Assembly: GCA_036745245.1 (NCBI GenBank)
Contig: DAIOGN010000017.1
Span: 1 to 35,511, forward strand
Direction: 5' to 3'
Origin: DAIOGN01 sp036745245
GTDB lineage: Bacteria; Zixibacteria; MSB-5A5; JAUVRN01
DNA: 35,511 nt
Made by a program: the position numbers and the translations under genes. Position 1 is the stretch's first letter. Each line of letters opens with the position of its first letter. The notes under the pieces were generated by a model that was not told the origin of the DNA, did not search any database, and saw only the letters and a list, made by a program, of their open reading frames with translations. Positions 9,102 to 16,923 of the stretch are shown piece after piece.

Positions 9102-9830
9102 GTGAATCAACCCACTCAATCATCGCCCAGGGGCCACCTGGTGCTCGGGGTGTTGCTGTTCGCCGGCCTGGCCGTGCTCGGCCTGTCCCTGCGCTCCGGA
9201 ATTATCCGCTTCAAGGAATTCGAGCGTACGGTATCCGTGAAAGGGCTGTCCGAACGCGATCTGCCCGCCGACATCGCGCTGTGGCCCATCCGGTACACCA
9301 GTGCCCACGACGAATTGGGGGCACTGTACTCCAAGCTCGAAGCCGACACGCGCGAGATTCTGACCTTCCTGGAGCGTCAGGGCTTCGACTCCTCCGAAAT
9401 CACGGTGTCGGCGCCCGCCATCACCGACAAACTGGCTCAGCAGTACGGCAACCCGGCCGAGGTGGGGCTGCGATACGTGGCCAGTCAAAGCGTCACGGTC
9501 TATTCTCCCAGGGTGGAAACCGTTCGCCTTTCGATCAACCGTTTGGCGGAACTGGGGAAGAAGGGTGTCGTGCTCTCGGGCCAGGAGTTCCAGGGGCAGA
9601 CCGAATACCTCTTCACCAAGCTCAACGACGTGAAGCCCGAGATGATCGAAGAGGCCACCCGCGCCGCGCGCGAGGTGGCGGAAAAGTTTGCCAAGGACTC
9701 GCAGAGCAAACTGGGGAAGATCAAGACCGCCAACCAGGGCCAGTTCACCATCACCGACCGCGACAGCAACACGCCGCACATCAAGAAGGTGCGCGTGGTG
9801 GCGACCGTGGAGTACTACCTCTCGGACTAG
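9102..9830 (+). CDS. SIMPL-domain (DUF541) membrane-anchored protein
   Basis: 242 residues. One N-terminal hydrophobic segment (VLGVLLFAGLAVLGLSLRSG) would anchor it in the inner membrane or act as a signal. The rest matches the SIMPL/DUF541 family: TVSVKGLSERDLPADIA, an IRYTSA strand, a QGFDSSEITVSAPAITDK segment, VYSPRVETVR, and a C-terminal EATRAAREVAEKFAKDS helix. Family members are periplasmic proteins of uncertain function, sometimes linked to oxidative or envelope stress. GTG 9102 has GAAGGA (9088-9093) at good spacing. Position after the RND genes suggests an envelope role. Its TAG stop shares the palindrome CTAG with the stop of the convergent gene. Confidence 0.85.
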   Translation: MNQPTQSSPRGHLVLGVLLFAGLAVLGLSLRSGIIRFKEFERTVSVKGLSERDLPADIALWPIRYTSAHDELGALYSKLEADTREILTFLERQGFDSSEITVSAPAITDKLAQQYGNPAEVGLRYVASQSVTVYSPRVETVRLSINRLAELGKKGVVLSGQEFQGQTEYLFTKLNDVKPEMIEEATRAAREVAEKFAKDSQSKLGKIKTANQGQFTITDRDSNTPHIKKVRVVATVEYYLSD

Positions 9831-10330
9831 GTCAGCTTCTGTCGCGCCTTCGACACCCACTCGGGCGCAGAGTCGGTGGTTTGCCTCAATAGCACATTGA
9901 GCTGAGCGGCATGATGCTGCACGTGTCGCATGTTGTACATCCACAGTTCCATCACGCTCATGTCGCGCCGGGCGAAGCCCGAATCGCTGGCGGCCTCAGA
10001 GTCGGTGAGCGCGGCCAGCCGACTCCTCGCCTTGTCCCGGCCGTGCTCGAGATACGTCAGGAGTTCCTCCTGAGAGTAGACGCGGTCGGGCATCAATCCC
10101 GAGGGGTCGAGTTCACTCAGTGTGAACGGCGCAGGCGGTGCGAACTCTGACTGAGATTCGGCCAGGTAGTAGTCCAGGAAAAACAGGGTGTGGTAGGCCA
10201 CGTACCAGAATTCGGGCTTGAGGGTGCGGTCGCCCCAGACCGCCGGCGGGCACGCCTTGATGGCATTCTCCAGCATGTCGATGGCGGCACCCAGCTGCTG
10301 CCACATCATTCTGTTCCACGACGATTCCAT
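9827..10330 (-). CDS. DinB-like four-helix metal-binding protein
   Basis: 167 residues resembling the DinB/YfiT-like (DinB_2) superfamily of four-helix-bundle proteins. Possible metal ligands are one His in AYHTLFFLDYYL and a His pair in MRHVQHHAAQLN (H-x3-H), the usual arrangement for this fold. Members include mycothiol- and bacillithiol-dependent transferases and many damage-inducible proteins with no known reaction, so no substrate is assigned. ATG at 10330 is preceded on the minus strand by AGGAG with about 9 nt spacing. The gene converges on the SIMPL gene and their stop codons overlap in CTAG at 9827-9830, so the transcripts face each other with no terminator between them. Confidence 0.85.
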   Translation of the reverse strand: MESSWNRMMWQQLGAAIDMLENAIKACPPAVWGDRTLKPEFWYVAYHTLFFLDYYLAESQSEFAPPAPFTLSELDPSGLMPDRVYSQEELLTYLEHGRDKARSRLAALTDSEAASDSGFARRDMSVMELWMYNMRHVQHHAAQLNVLLRQTTDSAPEWVSKARQKLT

Positions 10331-10662
10331 AGGTGCGTTCTCCTCGCTACGATGCGGTCACCCAGAAGCTTCTTGACTATGGCCGCCCGTTCGGTTCCCC
10401 ATAATACAGCCATCGCGTCGGGCTGTCCTTCCATTTGACTCTCTATCAAAACCACCTTGCCCCAGCGGGCCACGCAAACCTCATTCACTCGTGCGGGGCG
10501 TCCCGCCCGTTCTTCCAGAAGGCTCGTGATCGGTTCTCCCGATACGCGACTCTGCGGTACACGTACCACAGTCAGGATTGGTGTTAGCGGTCCGTTAGCA
10601 AGGACACAAGCGACATTGGCGGCATCGGGTGACGTTTCTGCTCCCGGCAGCCGAAGGGTCAA
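10306..10662 (-). CDS. doubtful small ORF upstream of the DinB-like gene
   Basis: A 118-codon frame starting at TTG 10662 that would end 25 nt inside the DinB-like gene. No family is recognisable; the most protein-like part is near the end (VLWGTERAAIVKKLLGDRI). There is no clear ribosome-binding site at the TTG, and long frames arise by chance in DNA this rich in GC. If real it would be a translationally coupled leader cistron. If not, about 425 nt (10331-10755) lacks genes and should hold the promoters of the divergent DinB-like and dockerin genes, which I could not place convincingly. Confidence 0.2.
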   Translation of the reverse strand: MTLRLPGAETSPDAANVACVLANGPLTPILTVVRVPQSRVSGEPITSLLEERAGRPARVNEVCVARWGKVVLIESQMEGQPDAMAVLWGTERAAIVKKLLGDRIVARRTHLWNRRGTE

Positions 10663-10755
10663 CGTCCGGTAACGAGTTCAAGTTTGCGTTGTTCATAGGA
10701 ACCCATGCACTCATCAGGCCGGCGCGATGGCAGAATCCGCGTCAGGGAGGACACC

Positions 10756-11896
10756 TTGGCAATTCAAGTTTGCAGCAGCTCTCATTTCGAACCCTTCGGA
10801 CATTTAGCGCGCCTCGCTACGCGGAAACCTCACCTCGGCCTACTGAGCTTGCTGGTGGCGTTGACTCTTCATCCGGCGCAAGGGCGGGCCGCCTGCCTAG
10901 GCGTGTGCGGCGACGTCAACAACTTGGGCACGGTCACCTCCCTCGACATCATCGAGCTCATTGACTACATTTATTCCGAGGGCGCCAGCCCGGTCCCAGA
11001 CTGCGCCGACGTGGATGACTATCTACTTACATCCGCCCGCGACATAGTTTGGATGATCAATTACGTCTTTAAGGCCGGGCCGCCACCGGACTGCGCCCCG
11101 CAGTTCCCTCCTTTAACGGCTAATCCGAACAACGCCTACATAGTGAGTTGTTCACCCAATTTCCCAGCGAACACGATAGACCCCAACACGACGTTTCCCG
11201 TGGAGGTATTCCTTCTGGCTACACTCCCCACGCATGCTCTCACCCTGCCGCTTTTGATCTCTGTCGGTGGCAGTCCGGCGGCCAGTCTGGGTGCAATTTC
11301 GCTGGGATCCGACTTCACTACCGCCACAAGCAAAGTAGCGGCCTATGGCTCCCCGCCGAACTCGGTGCTTTTCGGATACGTCAGCAATGGGTCATTGGGG
11401 GGCGGTTTGTACANNNNNNNNNNNNNNNNNNNNNNNNNNNNNNNNNNNNNNNNCCACCATCGACGTCACCATGCCGTCCTCCGCCGTGATGCGCCCAATC
11501 ACGATCGATTACACCACGATGCCGCCTTTCGAGGGTGGTATGCACATCAACTATCCCCTGCTCGTCGACAACACGATGATCACCCCACCAACGTCTGCCG
11601 GACTACAGTCGGACCCAACGCAGGGCGCCGCCATTTTGAATGCATGGGAGCCGGTACTTATCGACTGCCCCATTCTGGTGAAAGGAGATATCAACGTTTC
11701 GGGCACGGTGACCTCTGCCGACATCATCCTGCTTGTGAACTACGTGTTCAAAAGCGGGCCCGAGCCTGAGCCTATCGTGGAAGCGGGCGACATCAATTGC
11801 AACGGCACCATCACATCGGCCGACATCATTGCGCTCGTGAACTTTGTGTTCAAGAGCGGTCCGGCTCCATGCAATCCGTGCACTGATATGATCTAA
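10756..11896 (+). CDS. secreted protein with N- and C-terminal dockerin type I pairs flanking a beta-sandwich domain (spans gap)
   Basis: The order is signal peptide (about 45 residues, ending AQGRA), N-terminal dockerin-like pair (GDVNNLGTVTSLDI, then the degenerate loop DVDDYLLTSARD), a beta-rich middle domain, then a C-terminal dockerin pair with two canonical EF-hand calcium loops (GDINVSGTVTSADI and GDINCNGTITSADI) ending PCNPCTDMI. The 40-N gap at 11414-11453 shifts the frame; both sides align with the downstream paralogue, so this is one gene, not a pseudogene. I prefer TTG 10756 over ATG 10705 because GGAGGA plus 4 nt precedes it exactly as in the paralogue, and the signal peptides then have equal length (45 and 44). 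Dockerins bind cohesins. The middle domain may itself be cohesin-like (inference). Confidence 0.85.
11414..11453. other. assembly gap (40 N), probably only a few bases long in reality
   Basis: The gap interrupts the first dockerin gene between ...GGGLY and TIDVTMP. In the paralogue the same positions read GNYELADIELIMP, with three residues between Y and the aligned Asp. That predicts about 6 missing bases (completing aNN NNN Ncc), not 40. The frame change across the gap (40 = 1 mod 3) agrees. Confidence 0.9.
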
Positions 11897-11904
11897 CGAA
11901 CCGA

Positions 11905-11922
11905 TAGGCCCTGACGGGCCTA
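11905..11922. terminator. intercistronic hairpin between the two dockerin genes
   Basis: A perfect 7-bp stem with a 4-nt loop: TAGGCCC (11905-11911), TGAC, GGGCCTA (11916-11922), starting 8 nt after the first stop codon. No T-run follows, so it may be a weak terminator or an mRNA-stabilising hairpin rather than a full stop. Confidence 0.45.
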
Positions 11923-11977
11923 CCGACCTGCCTTGCGCCCGCAGGACCGCCGCTATCTCTTCACAATGGAGGAAGAC

Positions 11978-14101
11978 ATGACACCTTGTAATTCTACTTC
12001 GCCCAGACGCGTAGTGGCGGTCAGGCGACTCCCATGGATTCCACGAATCCTGGCCGTGTTCGTAATGTCCATCGTGCTTGGGCTGCTGGTGCCCAGGTTC
12101 AGTTGGGCCCAGTGTTCTGGAATGTGCGGAGATGTGAACTCCAGCAGCACCATCACCTCAGCCGATATCATCTACCTGATCAATTATCTGTACGTCGAGG
12201 GCCCTGCTCCCCCTGAGGCCTGCGGAGACGTGGATAATTTTCAACTCACGACGATCCGAGATGTATTCCGGCTCGTGTATTTTATCTTTAAGGGTGGCCC
12301 CGGTCCAATATGCCCACCGGCGAACGGCCCCTATGTTTCGCAACCCACGTTGGACTATAGCCTAAGCTATAACAACGTCTTTCCGGCCAATCAGACAAGC
12401 GTACTGCTGGATCTGGACATGAGTGCCCTCAAACAGACCCACGGCATGACCCTGCCCTTCATGATCACGGTGGATGGCGTGGCCCCGTCGTTTGGGACGG
12501 TGACGTTTGACCCCGCGTGGCTAAATACGTCTAGCAACCCGAACCCCACCGGAGGACCGGCCGGAAGCATCCTCCTGGGCTTCGTGCAGATTAATTCACC
12601 CAACCCGGCGGGCAATTACGAGTTGGCGGATATCGAGCTGATCATGCCCATGTCGGGCTCGGCCCGGCCCATCGTTCTCAGCTGGATTGACCTGCCCCCA
12701 GTCGAGTCGGGCCAGCCCGTGAATTATCCCATGCTGGTGGATGATTCGCTGTACGCCTGGCAGCCGTTTCTGCCCGGCGCGCCGGTCGGTGATGGCTCCA
12801 TCTCTGGAGTCAAGTTCCGTGACGATGACGCAGACTGCGATCAGGGGCTCCTCGAGCCCGGCATTGAAGGATTCCTGATGTACCTTCAGCCTTTGAACTG
12901 GATTGCCACGACTGATGACACCGGAGGCTACCGATTCGATTTTGTTCCAGCCGGCAGCTATACGCTCCAGGAAGTACAGCAGCCATGGCATACACAAACC
13001 TGTCCGGTGGGTCCACCCACCTATACTGTGGTGCTGGGAGCCGGAGACGACGTGACGGGCTATGACTTCGGAAACCAGATTCAAATCGTAGAGGATCTGG
13101 CGGTTCAAGTGGCCGGTTCCCGCGCGCGCCCCGGATTCGATAAGACGTATGGCGTGAGCTGCCAGAATGTAGGCAGCGTGCCGTTGGCCGCAGATGTTAA
13201 GCTCTCGCTTCCCGCGGAAGTTACGTATTTGTCGAGTACAGGTGGCGGCACCTATTCAGTCGGACCGCACGAGGTGAACTGGAGCCTGGGCCCGCTGGCC
13301 CCTGGTTCGACGACACTATTGCAGGTGTCTGTTCAGGTGTCCGTCAGCACGCCCCTGGGCACTTTCATTTGTGCCACAGCCACGATCGCCACCAATCCGC
13401 CGTTGCTGGATGACGACGTCTCGAATAACGTCGACACCGAGTGTCAGGAAGTGCGCGGCTCGTGGGATCCAAACGAGAAGCACGTGACCCCTCCGGGAGC
13501 GGGCCCGAGCGGCTTCGTATTTCGAGAAGACACGCTGCGGTACCACATCGACTTCCAGAATACGGGCACTGACACGGCGTTTACCGTAGTGGTCCGGGAT
13601 ACCGTGGACGACGACATCGACCTCACAACGATTCAGCCTGGAGCGTCGAGTCATCCTTATGTTCTCACCATCTCCAACCGTGAACTGAAGTGGACGTTCA
13701 ACAATATCATGCTTCCCGACAGCGTGATTGATGAACCGGGAAGCCATGGATTCGTTGAATACACGCTCGAACCCTCGAACGTGGCTCCGGACGGTGCCGA
13801 CATTCCCAACGCAGCGGGCATTTACTTCGACTTCAACCCCCCGGTGATCACGAATAGTGTGCTCAACACGATCTGTCCGATCCTCGTGCCTGGCGACCTG
13901 AACAGCAGCGGCACGTCAACGTCGGCGGATATCATTCTGCTGGTGAACTATGTGTTCAAGAGCGGGCCGGAGCCGGAACCTGCCGTGGAGGCCGGCGACA
14001 TCAACTGCAACGGCTCCATCAGCTCGGCCGACATTATCCTGCTTGTGAACTTCTGTTTCAAGGGCGGCCCCGCGCCGTGCGACCCATGCACTGAACTGTA
14101 G
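11978..14101 (+). CDS. large secreted protein: dockerin - beta-sandwich - SdrD/B-like - DUF11-like - DPNEK domain - dockerin
   Basis: 707 residues. Signal peptide 1-44 (ends FSWA-Q). N-terminal dockerin-like pair 47-112: canonical loop GDVNSSSTITSADI, then a degenerate one, DVDNFQLTTIRD. Beta-sandwich about 125-260, paralogous to the middle domain of the preceding gene. SdrD B-like domain about 272-367 (ISGVKFRDDDADCDQ, AGSYTLQE). DUF11-like adhesion-type repeat about 371-490. A domain opening DPNEKHVTPPG (about 497-630), common near the C-termini of secreted FCB proteins (DUF7619-type, from memory). C-terminal dockerin pair 633-707. The ATG at 11978 is preceded by GGAGGA and 4 nt, so it is preferred over the in-frame ATG at 11966. 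A surface or matrix role is likely; no enzyme domain is visible. A strong terminator follows. Confidence 0.9.
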   Translation: MTPCNSTSPRRVVAVRRLPWIPRILAVFVMSIVLGLLVPRFSWAQCSGMCGDVNSSSTITSADIIYLINYLYVEGPAPPEACGDVDNFQLTTIRDVFRLVYFIFKGGPGPICPPANGPYVSQPTLDYSLSYNNVFPANQTSVLLDLDMSALKQTHGMTLPFMITVDGVAPSFGTVTFDPAWLNTSSNPNPTGGPAGSILLGFVQINSPNPAGNYELADIELIMPMSGSARPIVLSWIDLPPVESGQPVNYPMLVDDSLYAWQPFLPGAPVGDGSISGVKFRDDDADCDQGLLEPGIEGFLMYLQPLNWIATTDDTGGYRFDFVPAGSYTLQEVQQPWHTQTCPVGPPTYTVVLGAGDDVTGYDFGNQIQIVEDLAVQVAGSRARPGFDKTYGVSCQNVGSVPLAADVKLSLPAEVTYLSSTGGGTYSVGPHEVNWSLGPLAPGSTTLLQVSVQVSVSTPLGTFICATATIATNPPLLDDDVSNNVDTECQEVRGSWDPNEKHVTPPGAGPSGFVFREDTLRYHIDFQNTGTDTAFTVVVRDTVDDDIDLTTIQPGASSHPYVLTISNRELKWTFNNIMLPDSVIDEPGSHGFVEYTLEPSNVAPDGADIPNAAGIYFDFNPPVITNSVLNTICPILVPGDLNSSGTSTSADIILLVNYVFKSGPEPEPAVEAGDINCNGSISSADIILLVNFCFKGGPAPCDPCTEL

Positions 14102-14123
14102 TTTGAACCACGGTTCACGCCAG

Positions 14124-14159
14124 ACGGCCCCGCCTCACAGACGGGGCCGTTTGCTTTTT
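14124..14159 (+). terminator. rho-independent terminator of the dockerin genes
   Basis: A perfect 9-bp stem ACGGCCCCG (14124-14132) / CGGGGCCGT (14142-14150) with a 9-nt loop, followed by TTGCTTTTT. It lies 22 nt after the stop of the second dockerin gene. Confidence 0.85.
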
Positions 14160-14233
14160 GGGGCGGCGCCCGCCGGACCGCAACATGCTTCCGGCTGGGC
14201 TCCAGCCTCGCGGCACTGTATCTTCACGGGCCG

Positions 14234-15589
14234 ATGCTGGCTCACTCTGCGTCTCTTGCCACGGCTTCCCCAACATCCAACCGCACAGCCGTGTGGCGCG
14301 ACGCCGGTTTGCTCACGGCGGTGGCCCTCTTGCTTCGCCTTCTATACCTCTGGCTCGGAACCCGGGAACAGAGTCTCGCAAGCATGTGCATGTGGGCCAA
14401 CGACACAAAGAACTACCTGAGCGTCGCGAACTTCTGGCAGTCGGGCGATCCCGCTGGAGCGCAGGCCATGCTCCTGGCTGGCCCGGGATACGGGCTGGTC
14501 TTGGCGGCTCTTCAGGCGATGTTCGCGGGCAGCATGCTGTGGCCCGCACTGCTGCTCAATCTTCTCTTCGGCTGCGCCGCGCCCGTCGTCGTGTATCTGC
14601 TCGCCCTGGAACTGACAGGTCGTCGTAGCGTGGCCCTGGGGGCGGGGCTCATCTCCGCCGCGAGCGTGACCAGCCTGTCGGTGAGCACATCCATTCTCTC
14701 GGACCAACCGTTCTTCACGCTGCATGCGTTGTCGATTCTCTGGTTCGTGATGGGTTGGAAGTCGGGCCGCACGCGCTGGTTTGTGCTGGCCGGTTTCACC
14801 GCCGGTGTCGCTACGTGGATTCGGGTCATGGGGCAGGTCTGGCCGCTGATGTTCGCCTTCATCGCCACGATTCTGATCCTGCTGGAGCCCTCCCCACGCT
14901 CCTGGTTCCGCTGGGGACGATCACTGTGGACGCCCACGATACTCCTGGTCTTCGTTCTGAGCTGGTCGGCTTATAACTACGCTCACCACGGTCTCTTCAC
15001 GCTCACGTCCAACGGGGCGCGTTCGGCCTGGCTGTACCTCGGGGCGCGTGCGCTGGCCATGAACACCCCCGGGCTCGATACGGAAACGGCACGCGACCAG
15101 ATCACGGCCGAACTCGAGAGGCAGGCCGGGCTCTCTCGAAGCGAAGTGGACATGTATCGCTACAGCGCTCAACGGATCACGGAACTGGCCCGCGAGCACC
15201 CGGGCTGGGTGGCGCGCGCTTTCGTGCACAACGTGAAGGAGAACCTTCAGGAATCGAACTACGACCTGTACCGTCAACTGCCGCAGTGTAAGTCGGCGCT
15301 CGACCTGTTCACTCGCCAGGCGCGCGATCACTTGAATGAGTGGATCCTCCTTGGATCCTTGCTCGGGCTGACTCTGCTCATGAAGGAGAAAAACCATCTC
15401 GCCTGGGTGACCCTGGGGTGCACACTTGCGGTCTTCACGCTCGTGACGGGCTTCAGTTTCTGGCAGGGATCCCGTTTGCATTACCCGGCTGAGATGGCTT
15501 GGTCGATCCTGTTGTCCTATTGTTTGATTTCAGCGGCGCAGTGGTTTCGCCGGCGCGTGCAGGGCCGTCACAGGGCAGAGGCCGCATGA
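14234..15589 (+). CDS. GT-C (GT39/ArnT-like) polytopic membrane glycosyltransferase, copy 1
   Basis: 451 residues, mostly hydrophobic, with about 10 membrane segments. The first periplasmic loop carries an Asp and Tyr in NDTKNYL (D-x3-Y), as expected of the catalytic aspartate of PMT/ArnT-type GT-C enzymes, which transfer a sugar from a polyprenyl-phosphate donor on the periplasmic face. Other conserved stretches, shared with the next gene, are STSILSDQPFFTLHA, SGRTRWFVLAG and GFSFWQGSRLHYPAEMAW. ATG 14234 has no clear Shine-Dalgarno. The stop overlaps the next start by 4 nt (ATGA), so the two copies are coupled. The acceptor is unknown; the preceding secreted dockerin proteins are one possibility by position only. 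Confidence 0.82.
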   Translation: MLAHSASLATASPTSNRTAVWRDAGLLTAVALLLRLLYLWLGTREQSLASMCMWANDTKNYLSVANFWQSGDPAGAQAMLLAGPGYGLVLAALQAMFAGSMLWPALLLNLLFGCAAPVVVYLLALELTGRRSVALGAGLISAASVTSLSVSTSILSDQPFFTLHALSILWFVMGWKSGRTRWFVLAGFTAGVATWIRVMGQVWPLMFAFIATILILLEPSPRSWFRWGRSLWTPTILLVFVLSWSAYNYAHHGLFTLTSNGARSAWLYLGARALAMNTPGLDTETARDQITAELERQAGLSRSEVDMYRYSAQRITELAREHPGWVARAFVHNVKENLQESNYDLYRQLPQCKSALDLFTRQARDHLNEWILLGSLLGLTLLMKEKNHLAWVTLGCTLAVFTLVTGFSFWQGSRLHYPAEMAWSILLSYCLISAAQWFRRRVQGRHRAEAA

Positions 15590-16923
15590 CATCCGGCGAT
15601 ACATCGTCGGCCGCTCCCTGGCCCGTCCGACGGGATCTGCTGGCCCTGGCACTTCTGGCGCTTGCGGTGCGGCTCACGTTCCTCTGGGCCGGACTGGCAT
15701 CGCAGAACCTGTCGGCCCTGGCCATGGTGGCCCCGGATTCGAGCGTCTACGCGCAGCTCACAGAGCACGTTCGCACGGGGCTGCCTGTGGAGGAGCGGCT
15801 GTTGCTCGTGGCCACTCCCGGCTACCCGGCGCTTCTGGCCGGACTGGCATCGGTGTTCGGCGACTTTCTGTGGCCGGCCGTCATGTTGAACATCCTGCTT
15901 GGAGCCATGGCGCCCGTCGCCGTGTACCTGATCGCGGCCGCATTGATCCAGCAGCGCACGGTGGCTGTGCTCTCGGGACTATGGGTGACACTCTCTTTCA
16001 CCGGACTGTCCATGTCCACGTCGCTGCTCACCGACCAGCCCTTCTACACGCTGCATGCGTTCGGCTTGCTCTTCTTTCTGTGGGGGCTCCGCACGGGCCG
16101 CACGCGCTGGTTCGTCGCCGCGGGTGTGGTGTCGACGGTGGCCACTGCGATCCGTCCTCTGGGCCAGTTGTGGGTGTGGGTGTACCCGATGCTTGGCGCT
16201 GGTTGGGTGCTTGCGGACACCGGCCGCCGAAACTGGCGCGTGTTCGTCCGGTCGCTCTGGGTGCCCGGGCTCATGCTGGCCTTCGTACTGGCCTGGTCCA
16301 TGCACAACGCAGATCGCCACGGCATCTTTACCTTCACCACCAACGGAGTGCGTGCAAGCTGGGCCTACCTCGCGGCTACGGCGGTGGCCGATCACACTCC
16401 AGGCGCCACCTTCGACTCGGTGAGAAATGCGTGGTCGGACCAGGTCCACTCATCGCACGACGGACAACCGCTCTCTCAGGCGACGGTTCACGCGCGCATG
16501 AAATCGCAGGTGATGTCGGTGTTGAGTGAACACCCCGGCTGGATGCTGGATTCGTTCACCGGCATCGTCCGGCAGAATCTGCGGGCGTCGAACCACTTTG
16601 CAGAAGCGCAGGTGCCCCGCTGGTCGAGATTCTGGGCTGCGCTGCGCAATCTGAGCCACGACTGGATCAACCCGTTGATCGTGTGGCTTTCGGCGCTGGG
16701 CTGGATTCTACTGATTCGAGCGCACCTGTGGCGTGCAGCTCTGGTGCTTGGGATAACCTACGCCTACTTTTCGCTGACGGCCGGGTTCAGCTTCTGGCAG
16801 GGGTCCAGGCTGCATTTCCCGGCGGAAATGGCCTGGGCGATTCTGGTTTCGTATGTGCTGGTGCGCGCCGGGGAGCGCTGGCGAGGCTCTCGCTACGTGC
16901 GAGACGAAGTGGTATCCGCGTGA
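15586..16923 (+). CDS. GT-C (GT39/ArnT-like) polytopic membrane glycosyltransferase, copy 2
   Basis: 445 residues, paralogous to the preceding gene over its whole length: STSLLTDQPFYTLHA, TGRTRWFVAAG and FSFWQGSRLHFPAEMAWAI match the equivalent stretches of copy 1. The candidate catalytic loop is APDSSVYAQL (D-x3-Y). The ATG at 15586 overlaps the upstream TGA by 4 nt; an upstream GTG (15499) would run 90 nt into copy 1 and is less likely. Two adjacent copies may transfer different sugars or use different acceptors. The last 31 nt overlap the 3' end of the convergent epimerase gene (16893-16923), unusually long for a convergent pair. Confidence 0.82.
   Translation: MTSGDTSSAAPWPVRRDLLALALLALAVRLTFLWAGLASQNLSALAMVAPDSSVYAQLTEHVRTGLPVEERLLLVATPGYPALLAGLASVFGDFLWPAVMLNILLGAMAPVAVYLIAAALIQQRTVAVLSGLWVTLSFTGLSMSTSLLTDQPFYTLHAFGLLFFLWGLRTGRTRWFVAAGVVSTVATAIRPLGQLWVWVYPMLGAGWVLADTGRRNWRVFVRSLWVPGLMLAFVLAWSMHNADRHGIFTFTTNGVRASWAYLAATAVADHTPGATFDSVRNAWSDQVHSSHDGQPLSQATVHARMKSQVMSVLSEHPGWMLDSFTGIVRQNLRASNHFAEAQVPRWSRFWAALRNLSHDWINPLIVWLSALGWILLIRAHLWRAALVLGITYAYFSLTAGFSFWQGSRLHFPAEMAWAILVSYVLVRAGERWRGSRYVRDEVVSA

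Noticed and set aside
10756..11896. frameshifted pseudogene
   Set aside because: The frame change coincides exactly with the N-run, and both halves align with the intact paralogue.
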